Shown: positions 1 through 7,561 of the stretch, one piece after another | Layout of the letters: each line of letters begins with the position of its first letter | How positions within the stretch are numbered: the first letter of the stretch is position 1 | Assembly (NCBI GenBank): GCA_003241215.1 | Contig: QFOL01000071.1 | Coordinates: 1 to 14,724 of the forward strand | DNA length: 14,724 nt | Source: Agrobacterium fabrum | Lineage (GTDB): Bacteria; Pseudomonadota; Alphaproteobacteria; Rhizobiales; Rhizobiaceae | Direction of reading: 5' to 3' | Notes under the pieces: model-generated | Database searches by the model: none | Told to the model about the DNA's origin: nothing | The model's input: the letters and a program-made list of their open reading frames with translations, nothing else | Made by a program: the position numbers and the translations under genes

Positions 1-19
1 ACACGGTTTGTGGGGAAAA

Positions 20-358
20 ATGGCCGGGAAGACAGTGACACGCGCAGATCTTGCAGAATCTGTGTTTCGTAAAGTCGGGCTGTCCCGCACCGAATCCGCC
101 GAACTGGTCGAAACGATCATCGACGAAATATGCAACGCGATCACCCGCGGTGAAGTCGTCAAGCTTTCGTCCTTCGCGACATTCCAGATCCGGGAAAAGA
201 ACGAGCGTATCGGCCGCAACCCGAAGACGGGGGAGGAAGTTCCGATTTCCCCACGTCGCGTCATGACCTTCAAGGCCTCTAACGTGCTGAAACAGCGCAT
301 TCTGAAGGCCCATACGGCCCGCAAGGCCAAGCAGAAGGGCCAGAAGGCCGGGGCATAA
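20..358 (+). CDS. ihfA: Integration host factor subunit alpha
   Basis: This is the alpha subunit of the IHF heterodimer, a nucleoid protein that binds a sequence-specific site in the minor groove and bends DNA sharply, assisting transcription, recombination and replication. The 112-residue product is close to the usual family length. Residues 1-60 form the dimerising alpha-helical body ([16 protein letters not shown]). The beta-arm carries the conserved RNPKTG motif at residues 66-71, whose proline intercalates into DNA in this family. It is followed by [13 protein letters not shown]. The C-terminal tail (about residue 98 on) is rich in Lys, Ala and Gln, as is common in rhizobia. I chose the ATG at 20 because the family begins about three residues before TVTRADLAE. 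The in-frame TTG at 8 would add four unconserved residues. A GGGGA run just upstream is a rather close Shine-Dalgarno. The gene is complete. The partner subunit gene is not in the window. Confidence 0.93.
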   Translation: MAGKTVTRADLAESVFRKVGLSRTESAELVETIIDEICNAITRGEVVKLSSFATFQIREKNERIGRNPKTGEEVPISPRRVMTFKASNVLKQRILKAHTARKAKQKGQKAGA

Positions 359-375
359 TCCTGCTCTCAAGGTCC

Positions 376-393
376 AGGCGATACGCCTTTTTT
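376..393 (+). terminator. Probable Rho-independent terminator of ihfA
   Basis: AGGCG (376-380) and CGCCT (384-388) form a short stem with a three-base ATA loop, followed directly by a six-T run (388-393). It lies 17 bases after the ihfA stop. The stem is only five base pairs, so termination may be partial. Confidence 0.5.
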
Positions 394-440
394 GCCATAT
401 CGCAAGCCTTTTTCCCCATTCTTCTTGTGAACATACTTGA

Positions 441-465
441 ATTTCAACGTGCAAGCCGTTGAAAT
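441..465. promoter_or_regulatory. Perfect 9-bp inverted repeat, candidate operator
   Basis: ATTTCAACG (441-449) and CGTTGAAAT (457-465) are exact reverse complements separated by 7 bases (TGCAAGC). The dyad lies in the 280-base gap between ihfA and the MerR-like gene, about 175 bases before the latter's start. It is not followed by a T-run, so it does not read as a terminator. A smaller dyad with the same 7-base spacing (AATCA/TGATT) lies at 484-500. Its position and symmetry suit a binding site for a dimeric regulator, possibly autoregulation by the MerR-like protein, but no known box is recognised. Confidence 0.4.
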
Positions 466-638
466 CCGGTCGACTCACATCATAATCAATTTTAGTGATT
501 TGTATCTCGCCGTAACGGCATCGGCATCGGCGCGGGGTCGGAACCGACTTTGCGTGGTGTTTGACCGGCGGGTGAAAAGCGTTCTCGTTCAGTGTCCGGC
601 CGGATGCATGGCGCTCCGGTTCGGATGGGAGTGGAAAT

Positions 639-1172
639 TTGGACAAAAGCCCCGACGCGTTTCGGACGATCAGTGAAGTGGCGGATGAGCTGAACCTGCC
701 GCAGCATGTGCTGCGTTTCTGGGAAACACGCTTTCCGCAGATCAAGCCGATGAAACGGGGCGGGGGCCGCCGTTATTACCGTCCTGACGATATCGATCTC
801 CTGAAGGGCATTCGTCACCTTCTTTATGACCATGGATACACCATCAAGGGCGTGCAGAAGCTTTTGAAAGCCAATGGCAACCGCTTCGTGGCGGCAATCG
901 CCTCCGGCGATCTCGCGACCATGGAAGCCATCATGGCGGCGAGCGGTGAAAAGGAAGTCGCCGAACCGCGCGTCGTCGATACCGATGGGGACGAGGTGGT
1001 CGGCCGTCCGAAAGCCAAGCCGAGCGGCCGTTTTTTTGGCTTCGGTGGCGGCGGCAGCGACGCCGAAATATCGGTCGGCAAGTCGAGTATCGGCAAGGAC
1101 GATCAGGCATTGTTGCAGGAAGCCCTGTTCGATCTCCTCGAATGCAAGCGCCTTCTCGATCAGGTTCGCTGA
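639..1172 (+). CDS. MerR-superfamily transcriptional regulator
   Basis: This is a 177-residue DNA-binding regulator. Residues 8-75 are a MerR-type winged helix-turn-helix: [20 protein letters not shown], then WETRF, then the wing with [15 protein letters not shown] and the helix that follows. The protein lacks the long coiled coil plus Cys-rich metal loop of CueR or ZntR. Residues 100-150 are a low-complexity, Gly- and charge-rich linker, followed by a short helical tail ([20 protein letters not shown]). No effector-binding domain is recognisable, so its target and signal are unknown. In rhizobia a protein of this type commonly follows ihfA (remembered synteny). The start is a TTG. It is preferred because no ATG or GTG lies in frame just upstream, GGGAG at 627-631 is well spaced from it, and the HTH begins eight residues in. 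Confidence 0.85.
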   Translation: MDKSPDAFRTISEVADELNLPQHVLRFWETRFPQIKPMKRGGGRRYYRPDDIDLLKGIRHLLYDHGYTIKGVQKLLKANGNRFVAAIASGDLATMEAIMAASGEKEVAEPRVVDTDGDEVVGRPKAKPSGRFFGFGGGGSDAEISVGKSSIGKDDQALLQEALFDLLECKRLLDQVR

Positions 1173-1233
1173 GCGTTTATCCACAGCTCATTTGCCTGCT
1201 CTCCATTCGGGAAATCGAGAAAACAAGGGGTTA

Positions 1234-1270
1234 GGGCGTTTTCCCGCTTCTCTGAAAAACGAAAACGCCC
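1234..1270. other. Perfect 10-bp stem-loop downstream of the MerR-like gene
   Basis: GGGCGTTTTC (1234-1243) and GAAAACGCCC (1261-1270) are perfect reverse complements around a 17-base loop. The structure begins 61 bases after the regulator's stop codon. No T-run follows on either strand, so it is not a textbook terminator. It could mark a transcript end, protect RNA from decay, or be a regulator site. Confidence 0.35.
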
Positions 1271-1290
1271 GGCAATGCCAACCTTTCGGA

Positions 1291-1330
1291 AACTCCTTTG
1301 GCCGATAATGCGGCTCCGTAAAAAGGAGTT
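1291..1330 (+). promoter_or_regulatory. Hairpin that would pair the ribosome binding site of the next gene
   Basis: AACTCCTTT (1291-1299) is the exact reverse complement of AAAGGAGTT (1322-1330). The second arm contains the Shine-Dalgarno AAGGAG (1323-1328) for the GTG start at 1336. Inside, GGCCG (1300-1304) can pair with CGGCT (1311-1315, one G-U), stacking directly on the outer stem and leaving a six-base bulge on the 3' side. If transcription starts upstream of 1291, the RBS would be fully paired, as in an RNA thermometer or other translational switch. A GATAAT hexamer at 1304-1309 could instead be a -10 box, in which case the left arm would not be transcribed. No convincing -35 was seen for it. 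Confidence 0.42.
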
Positions 1331-1335
1331 CGATC

Positions 1336-2055
1336 GTGAGCAATCGAAAATCGACAGCACGACGCCGCACGGCGAAGAAATCGGGTGGCGGCAGCGTTTG
1401 GCCCTGGGTGCTGATGCTGGGCGTCGTTGCCGGCGGCATTCAGGCCTACGAACATCGTGACAGCCTTATGCCACAGCGGCAAGTTGCGAAGGCGACCACG
1501 AATTCCCCGAAAGTTGCGACAGCCGCCAAACGCGATGCTGTAACGGCAGAGAAAGTCGCATCCATCCGCCCCGCATCGCCGGCTCTGCCCGGCAACGGGC
1601 CGGTGCCGCCGCGCCCGATCGCCATGCCATCCGCCTCGCAGCCGAGCCAGGTCGCAGCCATCCTGCCGGAAACGCGTCCTTCGGTCGAAAAAATCTCACT
1701 CGGCGAAAAAAGCGGCGCCTTCGCCTTCTGCGGCCGCTCCGGCCTCAATAATTGCGTGGCAGACGGCAATACCTTCTGGATGAAAGGCGTGAAGACCCAG
1801 CTCGCCGGTATCGAGGTGCCGCAGATCGACCGGGCACGCTGCATGGAAGAGCGCCAGCGTGGCTTCGTTGCAAAGGTCAGGCTTCGCGAGATGCTGAATG
1901 CCGGCGCCTTCGATGTGGCGTCTTCCGGCGACGCGGCTGGGCAAGCCACGGAACGCAAACGGCTTTCACGTTCAGGCGTCTCCTTCGCCGATCAACTCGT
2001 GCGGGAAGGGCTCGCCCATCCGGCATCGGCAAAAAATCAGTCCTGGTGTGGCTGA
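1336..2055 (+). CDS. Membrane-anchored SNase-like (thermonuclease-fold) protein, probably catalytically inactive
   Basis: The product is 239 residues. A basic N-terminus (residues 1-19) precedes one hydrophobic segment (about 21-37), which suggests a signal anchor with the rest outside the cytoplasm. Residues 45-125 are a Pro/Ala-rich spacer. Residues about 128-239 resemble the staphylococcal nuclease fold: NCVADGNTFWMKGVKTQLAG, then IEVPQID, and later FADQLVREGLAHP. In staphylococcal nuclease the metal and catalytic residues lie in DGDT, the RL pair before the VDTPE stretch, and that stretch's glutamate. Here the second Asp is Asn, the Arg is Gln and the Glu is Gln. Four cysteines (residues 132, 140, 169, 238) could form disulfides. 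The start is a GTG at 1336 with AAGGAG well placed upstream. Function is unknown; a structural or binding role is more likely than nuclease activity. Confidence 0.7.
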   Translation: MSNRKSTARRRTAKKSGGGSVWPWVLMLGVVAGGIQAYEHRDSLMPQRQVAKATTNSPKVATAAKRDAVTAEKVASIRPASPALPGNGPVPPRPIAMPSASQPSQVAAILPETRPSVEKISLGEKSGAFAFCGRSGLNNCVADGNTFWMKGVKTQLAGIEVPQIDRARCMEERQRGFVAKVRLREMLNAGAFDVASSGDAAGQATERKRLSRSGVSFADQLVREGLAHPASAKNQSWCG

Positions 2056-2189
2056 GGCCCCGTTGACCGAAACGGCCCGGCCTGTGTAGATGAGGCGCGG
2101 TCGTGTTTGGGATCGGCTTTTGTGCCGGCCACCTAAACGATGACGGTTTTTTACTGCGACTTGACTGCAACGGTGCAGGGCGCGGCAAT

Positions 2190-2275
2190 GCGGACGTGGC
2201 GAAATCGGTAGACGCAGCAGACTTAAAATCTGCCGACCATTGGTCTTGCGGGTTCAAGTCCCGCCGTCCGCACCA
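2190..2275 (+). tRNA. tRNA-Leu (anticodon UAA)
   Basis: The acceptor stem GCGGACG (2190-2196) pairs with CGTCCGC (2265-2271), followed by discriminator A and an encoded CCA (2273-2275). The anticodon stem GCAGA/TCTGC (2217-2221/2229-2233) encloses loop CTTAAAA with anticodon TAA at 2224-2226, reading UUA leucine codons. A long variable arm follows (class II, as expected for Leu), then the T arm GCGGG-TTCAAGT-CCCGC. The gene is complete. It lies 134 bases after the SNase-like gene. In that gap a TTGACC at 2063-2068 with an 18-base spacer to TAGATG is a weak promoter candidate. Confidence 0.97.
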
Positions 2276-2318
2276 TACCTCCTGATTAAAATTTTCTTTT
2301 TCGCTTCCCTGCGGTTTC

Positions 2319-2350
2319 CCGGCATTTAAAGGGATTTTATGCCGGATTTT
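2319..2350 (+). terminator. Possible terminator downstream of tRNA-Leu
   Basis: CCGGCAT (2319-2325) and ATGCCGG (2339-2345) form a perfect 7-bp stem with a 13-base AT-rich loop, followed by ATTTT and, shortly after, TTTTT. It lies 44 bases after the tRNA and may end its transcript before the copper operon promoter. The loop is large and the tail is interrupted. Confidence 0.38.
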
Positions 2351-2454
2351 CTGGTTTTTCGGCACAAATCGCGCTGGCACCCGCATGGCCGCCTAAAAAA
2401 TGAGCTTGATCGCGCAGGCGGCATTTTTCCGTGAAAATCACCCGTAAGACCCTA

Positions 2455-2485
2455 TTGACCTTGCCACGATGGGAAGCCCTATCTT
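2455..2485 (+). promoter_or_regulatory. CueR/HmrR-type copper promoter of copA
   Basis: A -35 TTGACC (2455-2460) and a -10 TATCTT (2480-2485) are separated by 19 bases, the over-long spacer typical of promoters activated by MerR-family metal sensors. Within it, CTTGCCA (2460-2466) and TGGGAAG (2470-2476) form a dyad with one mismatch around CGA, matching the known CueR operator style (CCTTCC...GGAAGG). Activation by the HmrR encoded two genes downstream is the natural inference. The copA start follows 31 bases after the -10, with AAGAGGGG (2501-2508) as ribosome binding site. Confidence 0.82.
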
Positions 2486-2516
2486 TTTTTAACACAAGAA
2501 AAGAGGGGTCATACGC

Positions 2517-5021
2517 ATGTCACAGATGGAGATCCGGGCAAGCCATCAGATTGCGATCGATGGCATGACATGCGCCTCCTGTGTCGGCCGCGTGGAAAAG
2601 GCCATTGCCAGGGTACCGGGCGTTCTGAAAGCTTCGGTCAATCTGGCAACGGAACGTGCCGACATTTCTTTTTCCGGTCCGCCGGATGTGCCGGCCGTTA
2701 TCGAGGCGGTGCGGCAGGCCGGTTACGGCGTCGAAGAGAAAACCATCGAACTCGATATTGAGGGCATGACCTGCGCTTCCTGTGTCGGCCGCGTCGAAAA
2801 GGCGTTGAAGGCCGTTTCCGGTGTTTCCGGTGCAAGCGTCAATCTGGCGACGGAGCGCGCCACTGTCCGCGTTGCCGGCAACGCCGCCTCTGCGGCCAAC
2901 CTTTCGGATGCCATCCAGCGGGCGGGCTATAAGGCGAACGAGGTTGTCGCCGACAAAGCCAGAGATGGAGAGCAGGACAAGCGCGAGGCGGAACTGCGCA
3001 GCCTCAAAATCAGCCTCGCCGTCGCCGTTGTTCTGACGCTACCGGTTTTCGTGCTGGAAATGGGATCGCATCTGGTGCCCGCCATCCATGATTTCGTGAT
3101 GGAAACGGTCGGCATGCAGGAAAGCTGGTATCTGCAATTTGCGCTGACGACGCTGGTTCTGTTCGGGCCCGGCCTGCGTTTCTTCAAAAAGGGCATACCC
3201 GCACTTCTGCGGTTGGCGCCGGACATGAATTCGCTTGTCGTGCTGGGCACTGCCGCTGCCTGGGGATTTTCGGTTGTCGCAACCTTCATGCCCAAAATCC
3301 TGCCGAGCGGCACGGCCAATGTCTATTACGAGGCGGCGGCGGTCATCGTCACGCTCATCCTTCTCGGACGGTTCCTCGAAGCCCGCGCCAAAGGCCGCAC
3401 CAGCGAGGCGATAAAGCGGCTCGTCGGCCTGCAGGCCAAGTCCGCCCGCGTGATGCGCGATGGCGAAACCATCGATGTGCCGTTGCAGGATGTGCGCACC
3501 GGCGATGTGATCGTCGTTCGCCCCGGCGAAAAAGTGCCGGTCGATGGGCTGGTTCTCAGCGGCTCTTCTTATGTCGATGAGTCGATGATCACGGGCGAAC
3601 CGGTGCCGGTCACCAAGGCGGCGGGTTCCGAAGTCGTCGGCGGCACGGTCAACCGCAACGGTTCTTTCACCTTCCGCGCCACCAAGGTCGGCGCCGATAC
3701 GCTGATCGCCCAGATCATCCGCATGGTTGAGGAGGCGCAGGCCGACAAGCTGCCCATTCAGGCGCTGGTGGACAAGGTGACCAACTGGTTCGTGCCGGCG
3801 GTCATGCTGGCAGCGCTCGCCACCTTCATCGTCTGGTTCACGTTCGGGCCCGATCCGGCCTTGACCTTCGCGCTCGTCAATGCGGTTGCGGTGCTTATCA
3901 TCGCCTGTCCCTGCGCCATGGGCCTTGCCACGCCGACCTCGATCATGGTCGGCACCGGCCGCGCCGCCGAAATGGGCGTGCTGTTCCGCCGCGGCGATGC
4001 GCTCCAGACGCTGCGCGATGCCGATGTGATCGCCGTCGACAAGACCGGCACCCTGACGCTCGGCAAGCCGAAACTGGTGCATTTTACCACGACAGAGGGC
4101 TTCGATGCGGATGAGGTGTTGCGCCTCGTCGCCTCGCTGGAGAACCATTCCGAACATCCGATTGCCGAAGCGATCGTTGAGGCTGCGAAACATGGCGGCC
4201 TGACGCTTGCCGATGCGGAAGGCTTCGAGGCGACCCCCGGTTTTGGTGTTGCAGCCATGGTCGACGGCCGCAGGGTGGAAGCGGGCGCGGACCGGTTCAT
4301 GGCGAAGCTCGGTTACGATGTCGCGATGTTCGCAGACGATGCCGAGCGGCTGGGCAGGGAAGGGCAGTCCCCGCTTTACGCCGCCGTCGATGGCAGGCTG
4401 GCCGCGATCGTCGCGGTTGCCGATCCGGTCAAGCAGACGACCCCGGAGGCGATTGCAGCGCTGCATGCGCTCGGCCTCAAGGTCACGATGATCACCGGTG
4501 ACAATCGCCGCACCGCTGAAGCCATCGCCCGCCGCCTCGGCATTGACGAGGTGGTGGCGGAAGTCCTGCCCGATGGCAAGGTGGAGGCCGTCAAGATGCT
4601 TGCCGCCGGCGGGCGACGTGTCGCCTTTGTCGGCGATGGCATCAACGATGCGCCGGCGCTTGCGGCAGCCGATGTCGGGCTCGCCATCGGCACGGGCACG
4701 GATGTCGCCATTGAAAGCGCCGATGTGGTGCTGATGTCCGGCGATCTGCGCGGTGTGGCCAACGCCATCGCGCTCTCCAAGGCCACGATCCGCAATATCG
4801 GCCAGAATCTGTTCTGGGCCTTCGCTTACAATGCCGCTCTCGTTCCCGTGGCGGCCGGAATATTGTATCCTGTCAACGGCGTTCTGCTGTCGCCTGTCCT
4901 TGCCGCCGGAGCCATGGCGTTTTCCAGCGTCTTTGTATTGACGAACGCGCTGCGCCTGAAAAGCTTCCGCGCGCCGCTGGTGGACAGATCGTCCGGCATG
5001 CAGCTCGCAGCGGCCGAATAG
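2517..5021 (+). CDS. copA: Cu(I)-exporting P1B-1-type ATPase
   Basis: This 834-residue inner-membrane pump couples ATP hydrolysis to export of Cu(I) (or Ag(I)) from the cytoplasm. It has two N-terminal HMA metal-binding domains, each with GMTCASC (Cys19/Cys22 and Cys86/Cys89), then the membrane region. The actuator has TGE at 359-361. The transmembrane metal site is CPC at 464-466. The phosphorylation motif is DKTGT with Asp508, the nucleotide domain has the SEHP motif (His547), and GDGIND lies at 706-711. The class-defining YN (771-772) and MxxSS (Met800, Ser803-Ser804) are present, which marks a monovalent-copper P1B-1 pump rather than a zinc or cobalt pump. In rhizobia this gene is also called actP. 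The two HMA domains are near copies of each other, including the repeated SVNLATERA. It heads a three-gene operon; the next gene starts 9 bases after its stop. Confidence 0.97.
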   Translation: MSQMEIRASHQIAIDGMTCASCVGRVEKAIARVPGVLKASVNLATERADISFSGPPDVPAVIEAVRQAGYGVEEKTIELDIEGMTCASCVGRVEKALKAVSGVSGASVNLATERATVRVAGNAASAANLSDAIQRAGYKANEVVADKARDGEQDKREAELRSLKISLAVAVVLTLPVFVLEMGSHLVPAIHDFVMETVGMQESWYLQFALTTLVLFGPGLRFFKKGIPALLRLAPDMNSLVVLGTAAAWGFSVVATFMPKILPSGTANVYYEAAAVIVTLILLGRFLEARAKGRTSEAIKRLVGLQAKSARVMRDGETIDVPLQDVRTGDVIVVRPGEKVPVDGLVLSGSSYVDESMITGEPVPVTKAAGSEVVGGTVNRNGSFTFRATKVGADTLIAQIIRMVEEAQADKLPIQALVDKVTNWFVPAVMLAALATFIVWFTFGPDPALTFALVNAVAVLIIACPCAMGLATPTSIMVGTGRAAEMGVLFRRGDALQTLRDADVIAVDKTGTLTLGKPKLVHFTTTEGFDADEVLRLVASLENHSEHPIAEAIVEAAKHGGLTLADAEGFEATPGFGVAAMVDGRRVEAGADRFMAKLGYDVAMFADDAERLGREGQSPLYAAVDGRLAAIVAVADPVKQTTPEAIAALHALGLKVTMITGDNRRTAEAIARRLGIDEVVAEVLPDGKVEAVKMLAAGGRRVAFVGDGINDAPALAAADVGLAIGTGTDVAIESADVVLMSGDLRGVANAIALSKATIRNIGQNLFWAFAYNAALVPVAAGILYPVNGVLLSPVLAAGAMAFSSVFVLTNALRLKSFRAPLVDRSSGMQLAAAE

Positions 5022-5030
5022 GAGGCGGAC

Positions 5031-6044
5031 ATGATGACGCCTGGCAACACAATCTATCTGCCGCAGATCGGACGCAGCATCAGGGCGGCTGAGGGCGAGA
5101 CCGTGCTTCAGGCCGCACTGGCGGCGGGGGTTACTTATCCGCATGGCTGTCGCATGGGCCGCTGCGGCGCCTGCAAGTCGCATCTCATTTCCGGCGAAAT
5201 CGATCTTCTCAAGCATACGCCCTTCTCCTTGACCGAAGAGGAAAAAGCCGAAGGCCTGACGCTCGCCTGCCGGGCCGTGCCGTTGAGCGACATGACGATC
5301 AGCTGGCTCGACGGGGCGGATGAGATCGCCGATATTCCGACCGGCCGCTTTGAAGGCGTGGTTGCGGAGGCGGTGGATGCGACGCACGATATCAAGCTCA
5401 TCCGCATCCGGCTTGACGATCGCGGGCAGTTTACCTTCAAACCCGGACAATATGTGCGCCTGCTTTATCCCGACTGTTCGCCGCGCGATTATTCCATTGC
5501 CAGCAGGGTGGATGAGGAACTGATCGAATTCCACATCCGGCATGTTCCCGGCGGCATGACGAGCGGCCGCATCTTCTCGCTCGCCAGCGCGGGTGACCCC
5601 GTCACGATAGTCGGGCCTTTCGGCTCTTCGTTCCTGCGGGAAAGACATTGCGGGCCGATCCTCGGCATTGCCGGCGGTTCGGGGCTCGCTCCCGTCAAGG
5701 CGGTTGTCGAGGCGGCGCTCGCAACGGGTCGCGAACGACCGGTTCATGTCTATTTCGGCGCGCGCGCCGAGCGTGATCTCTATATGCTTGACCGTTTCGG
5801 TGATCTTGCCGCGCGGCATGGCAATCTGAGTTTCGTTCCGGTGCTCTCGCATGAGGAACATGCCGATATCCGGTGCGGTTATGTCGGTGCGGCGGTGGCG
5901 GATGATTTCGACGATCTCGATGGCTGGAAAGCCTATATTGCAGGCCCGCCGGCCATGATCGAGGCGACGGTGCCGCAGCTTCTGGCGCGCGGCATGCGCA
6001 CCGCCGACATTCATGCAGACGTGTTTTTCACCCCGGAAAGATAG
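5031..6044 (+). CDS. 2Fe-2S / FAD / NAD(P) oxidoreductase (class IB ferredoxin reductase) in the copper operon
   Basis: This is a 337-residue soluble electron-transfer protein with three modules. Residues 1-95 are a plant-type 2Fe-2S ferredoxin domain with ligands Cys40, Cys45, Cys48 and Cys80. Residues 103-200 are an FAD-binding barrel with RDYS at 152-155. Residues 205-337 are an NAD(P)-binding domain with GIAGGSGLAP (212-221), GPPAM (305-309) and a terminal FFTP. The order matches reductase components such as phenol hydroxylase or benzoate dioxygenase reductases and CDP-glucoseen reductase. No oxygenase partner is nearby. It lies between copA and hmrR with gaps of 9 and 11 bases, so it should be co-transcribed and copper-induced. 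A role in copper handling, such as reducing Cu(II) or supplying electrons to a repair enzyme, is inference only. GGAGG (5021-5025) overlaps the copA stop and serves the ATG at 5031; a second ATG follows at 5034. Confidence 0.9.
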   Translation: MMTPGNTIYLPQIGRSIRAAEGETVLQAALAAGVTYPHGCRMGRCGACKSHLISGEIDLLKHTPFSLTEEEKAEGLTLACRAVPLSDMTISWLDGADEIADIPTGRFEGVVAEAVDATHDIKLIRIRLDDRGQFTFKPGQYVRLLYPDCSPRDYSIASRVDEELIEFHIRHVPGGMTSGRIFSLASAGDPVTIVGPFGSSFLRERHCGPILGIAGGSGLAPVKAVVEAALATGRERPVHVYFGARAERDLYMLDRFGDLAARHGNLSFVPVLSHEEHADIRCGYVGAAVADDFDDLDGWKAYIAGPPAMIEATVPQLLARGMRTADIHADVFFTPER

Positions 6045-6055
6045 GAGCAGGATCG

Positions 6056-6544
6056 ATGAATATTGGCACAGCCGCCACCGCATCCGGTGTTTCTGCGAAG
6101 ATGATCAGGCATTACGAGACAATCGGCCTGATCAAGTCGGCAAACCGCACGGAGTCCGGATACAGGGTCTATACGGCCAATGATCTGGAAACGCTGCGCT
6201 TCATCCGGCGCGGACGCGATCTCGGTTTTTCCATCGAAAAGATCAGACAGCTGATGACGCTCTGGCGCGATCCGGGCGGCGCCTCCTGCGATGTCAAACG
6301 CATCGTCATGGAACATGTCATCGATCTGGAAGCGAAGATGCATACGCTTCGCGAAATGGCGGAGACGCTTCGAAACCTTGCTACCTATTGCCCCGACAAT
6401 GGTGAGCCGGATTGCCCGATCATTCAGGATCTCGCCCATGCCGAGGATATCGATTTTGCGCCGGTGGCAGTTGTAGCCAAACGCACCGGCATGCTGAAGG
6501 GCACGTCCGGGCCGGTTATGGATTTACAGCGCGTGGCGAAATAA
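6056..6544 (+). CDS. hmrR: Copper-responsive MerR-family activator (CueR/HmrR)
   Basis: This is a 162-residue dimeric sensor that binds Cu(I) and activates promoters with a 19-bp spacer. Residues 1-70 are the winged HTH (MNIGTAATASGVSAKMIRHY, then YETIGLI and SGYRVYT), followed by the dimerisation helix (about 80-110). The metal loop has Cys112 and Cys120 with seven residues between (CPDNGEPDC), exactly at CueR numbering. Residue 77 is Ser, which in CueR-type sensors marks selectivity for monovalent metals; divalent sensors have Cys there. The C-terminal extension (about 130-162) is longer than in E. coli CueR. The start at 6056 has AGGAG at 6043-6047 overlapping the preceding stop. It is the last gene of the copper operon, so it would be autoregulated through the copA promoter. 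It is probably also the activator of the copZ promoter at 13028-13058. Confidence 0.95.
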   Translation: MNIGTAATASGVSAKMIRHYETIGLIKSANRTESGYRVYTANDLETLRFIRRGRDLGFSIEKIRQLMTLWRDPGGASCDVKRIVMEHVIDLEAKMHTLREMAETLRNLATYCPDNGEPDCPIIQDLAHAEDIDFAPVAVVAKRTGMLKGTSGPVMDLQRVAK

Positions 6545-6569
6545 GCGGCTGTTCCTTTTTGGGAGCCGC
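6545..6569 (+). other. Stem-loop at the end of the copper operon
   Basis: GCGGCT (6545-6550) and AGCCGC (6564-6569) are perfect complements, beginning right after the hmrR stop. The 13-base loop contains five T's, and no T-run follows the stem, so this is not a standard terminator. The next gene starts 47 bases later, so read-through from the copper operon into the ABC genes is possible. Confidence 0.3.
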
Positions 6570-6616
6570 GCGCCGGTTGCAATGCAGATGCCAATTGCGA
6601 TGAAAGAGACCAAGCC

Positions 6617-7561
6617 ATGTGGATACAGATAATACAGCGCCTCCTTATTCTGTGCCTGATGCTGGCGATCGTGTCCGTCATCGCGTTTCTTTTGCCTTAT
6701 ATGGCGGGCGGCGATCCGGCTCGCACCATTCTTATGTCGCGCATGCGCGATACGGCGCTCGATCCTCACGCGGTCGAGGCGCTCAGGCTCAGTCTCGGGC
6801 TCGACCGGCCGCTCTATGTGCAATATTTCGCATGGTTGTCGGGTGCGCTGCGGGGCGACCTTGGATTTTCCTTCACCAGCAGCCAGCCGGTCGCCGCCGA
6901 GCTCATGCGGTCGCTCTGGGTGTCGGTGACGCTGGCGCTGACGGCGCTGGCGGTTGCGGTCGCCGTCGCCCTGCCGCTCGGCACGCTGGCGGCGATGCGT
7001 CCGGGCGGACGGCTCGATAATTTCGCGACGCTGATGATCCAGACCTTTGTTGCGACGCCCGAATACTGGTTTGCGCCGATGTCGGCGCTGGTCTTCGCGC
7101 TCTATCTCGGCTGGTTGCCCTCGGCCGGATGGGATAGCTGGCGTTCGCTGGTGCTTCCCGCACTGACGCTCACGCTGCGGCCGCTCGCCTATTTCACCCA
7201 GGTGACGCGCGCCGCAATGGCCGAGGTTCTGCGCGCGCCCTATATCACGGCGGCCCGCAGCCGCGGTCTCGGCATGCATGGCACGGTCATGCGCCATGGC
7301 ATCCGCAACGGCTCGCTGCCGGTGGTCACCTTCTTCGCCCTGTGGCTTGCCGGCCTGCTTGGCGGATCGGTGGTCGTGGAAGTGATCTTCGCCATTCCAG
7401 GCATGGGCCGGCTTCTCTACGACGCCGTGGTCAATCGCGACATACCGATGCTGCAGGGTGGTTTCATCTGCATCGTGGCCCTCTCCATCCTAGTCAATAC
7501 CCTGGCCGACAGCCTCTATGTCCTGATCAATCCAGCAATGCGAGGTCACCATGACCATTAG
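6617..7561 (+). CDS. ABC transporter permease, DppB/OppB/NikB family
   Basis: This is the first membrane subunit of a peptide/nickel-class ABC importer, 314 residues long (usual family length). Hydrophobic segments lie at about residues 8-27, 100-122, 137-165, 178-193, 233-258 and 282-304. The EAA-type coupling loop that contacts the ATPase is at about 203-232 (AEVLRAPYITAARSRGLGM). The family hallmark VVEVIFAIPGMGRLLYDAV is at 253-271. The protein ends in HHDH. Its gene overlaps the next permease gene by 11 bases, which indicates translational coupling. The ribosome binding site upstream (GAAAGAGA) is weak. It starts 72 bases after hmrR with only a hairpin between, so its promoter is uncertain. 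The substrate cannot be deduced. Confidence 0.93.
   Translation: MWIQIIQRLLILCLMLAIVSVIAFLLPYMAGGDPARTILMSRMRDTALDPHAVEALRLSLGLDRPLYVQYFAWLSGALRGDLGFSFTSSQPVAAELMRSLWVSVTLALTALAVAVAVALPLGTLAAMRPGGRLDNFATLMIQTFVATPEYWFAPMSALVFALYLGWLPSAGWDSWRSLVLPALTLTLRPLAYFTQVTRAAMAEVLRAPYITAARSRGLGMHGTVMRHGIRNGSLPVVTFFALWLAGLLGGSVVVEVIFAIPGMGRLLYDAVVNRDIPMLQGGFICIVALSILVNTLADSLYVLINPAMRGHHDH

Noticed and set aside
437..676. Small plus-strand frame between ihfA and the MerR-like gene
   Set aside because: It runs through the palindrome and into the real gene in another frame, and the protein is unrecognisable.
492..1184. Minus-strand open frame covering the MerR-like gene
   Set aside because: It overlaps a gene with a convincing winged HTH and shows no domain of its own.
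2161..2189. TTGACT with a 17-base spacer to GGCAAT as the tRNA promoter
   Set aside because: Transcription would start inside the mature tRNA, so it cannot make the full product.
3039..6083. Open frame of about 1014 codons on the minus strand opposite copA and the reductase
   Set aside because: It is antisense to two genes with every expected motif. Its composition is Arg/His/Gly/Asp-rich and lacks domains, as expected of a mirror frame in high-GC coding DNA.
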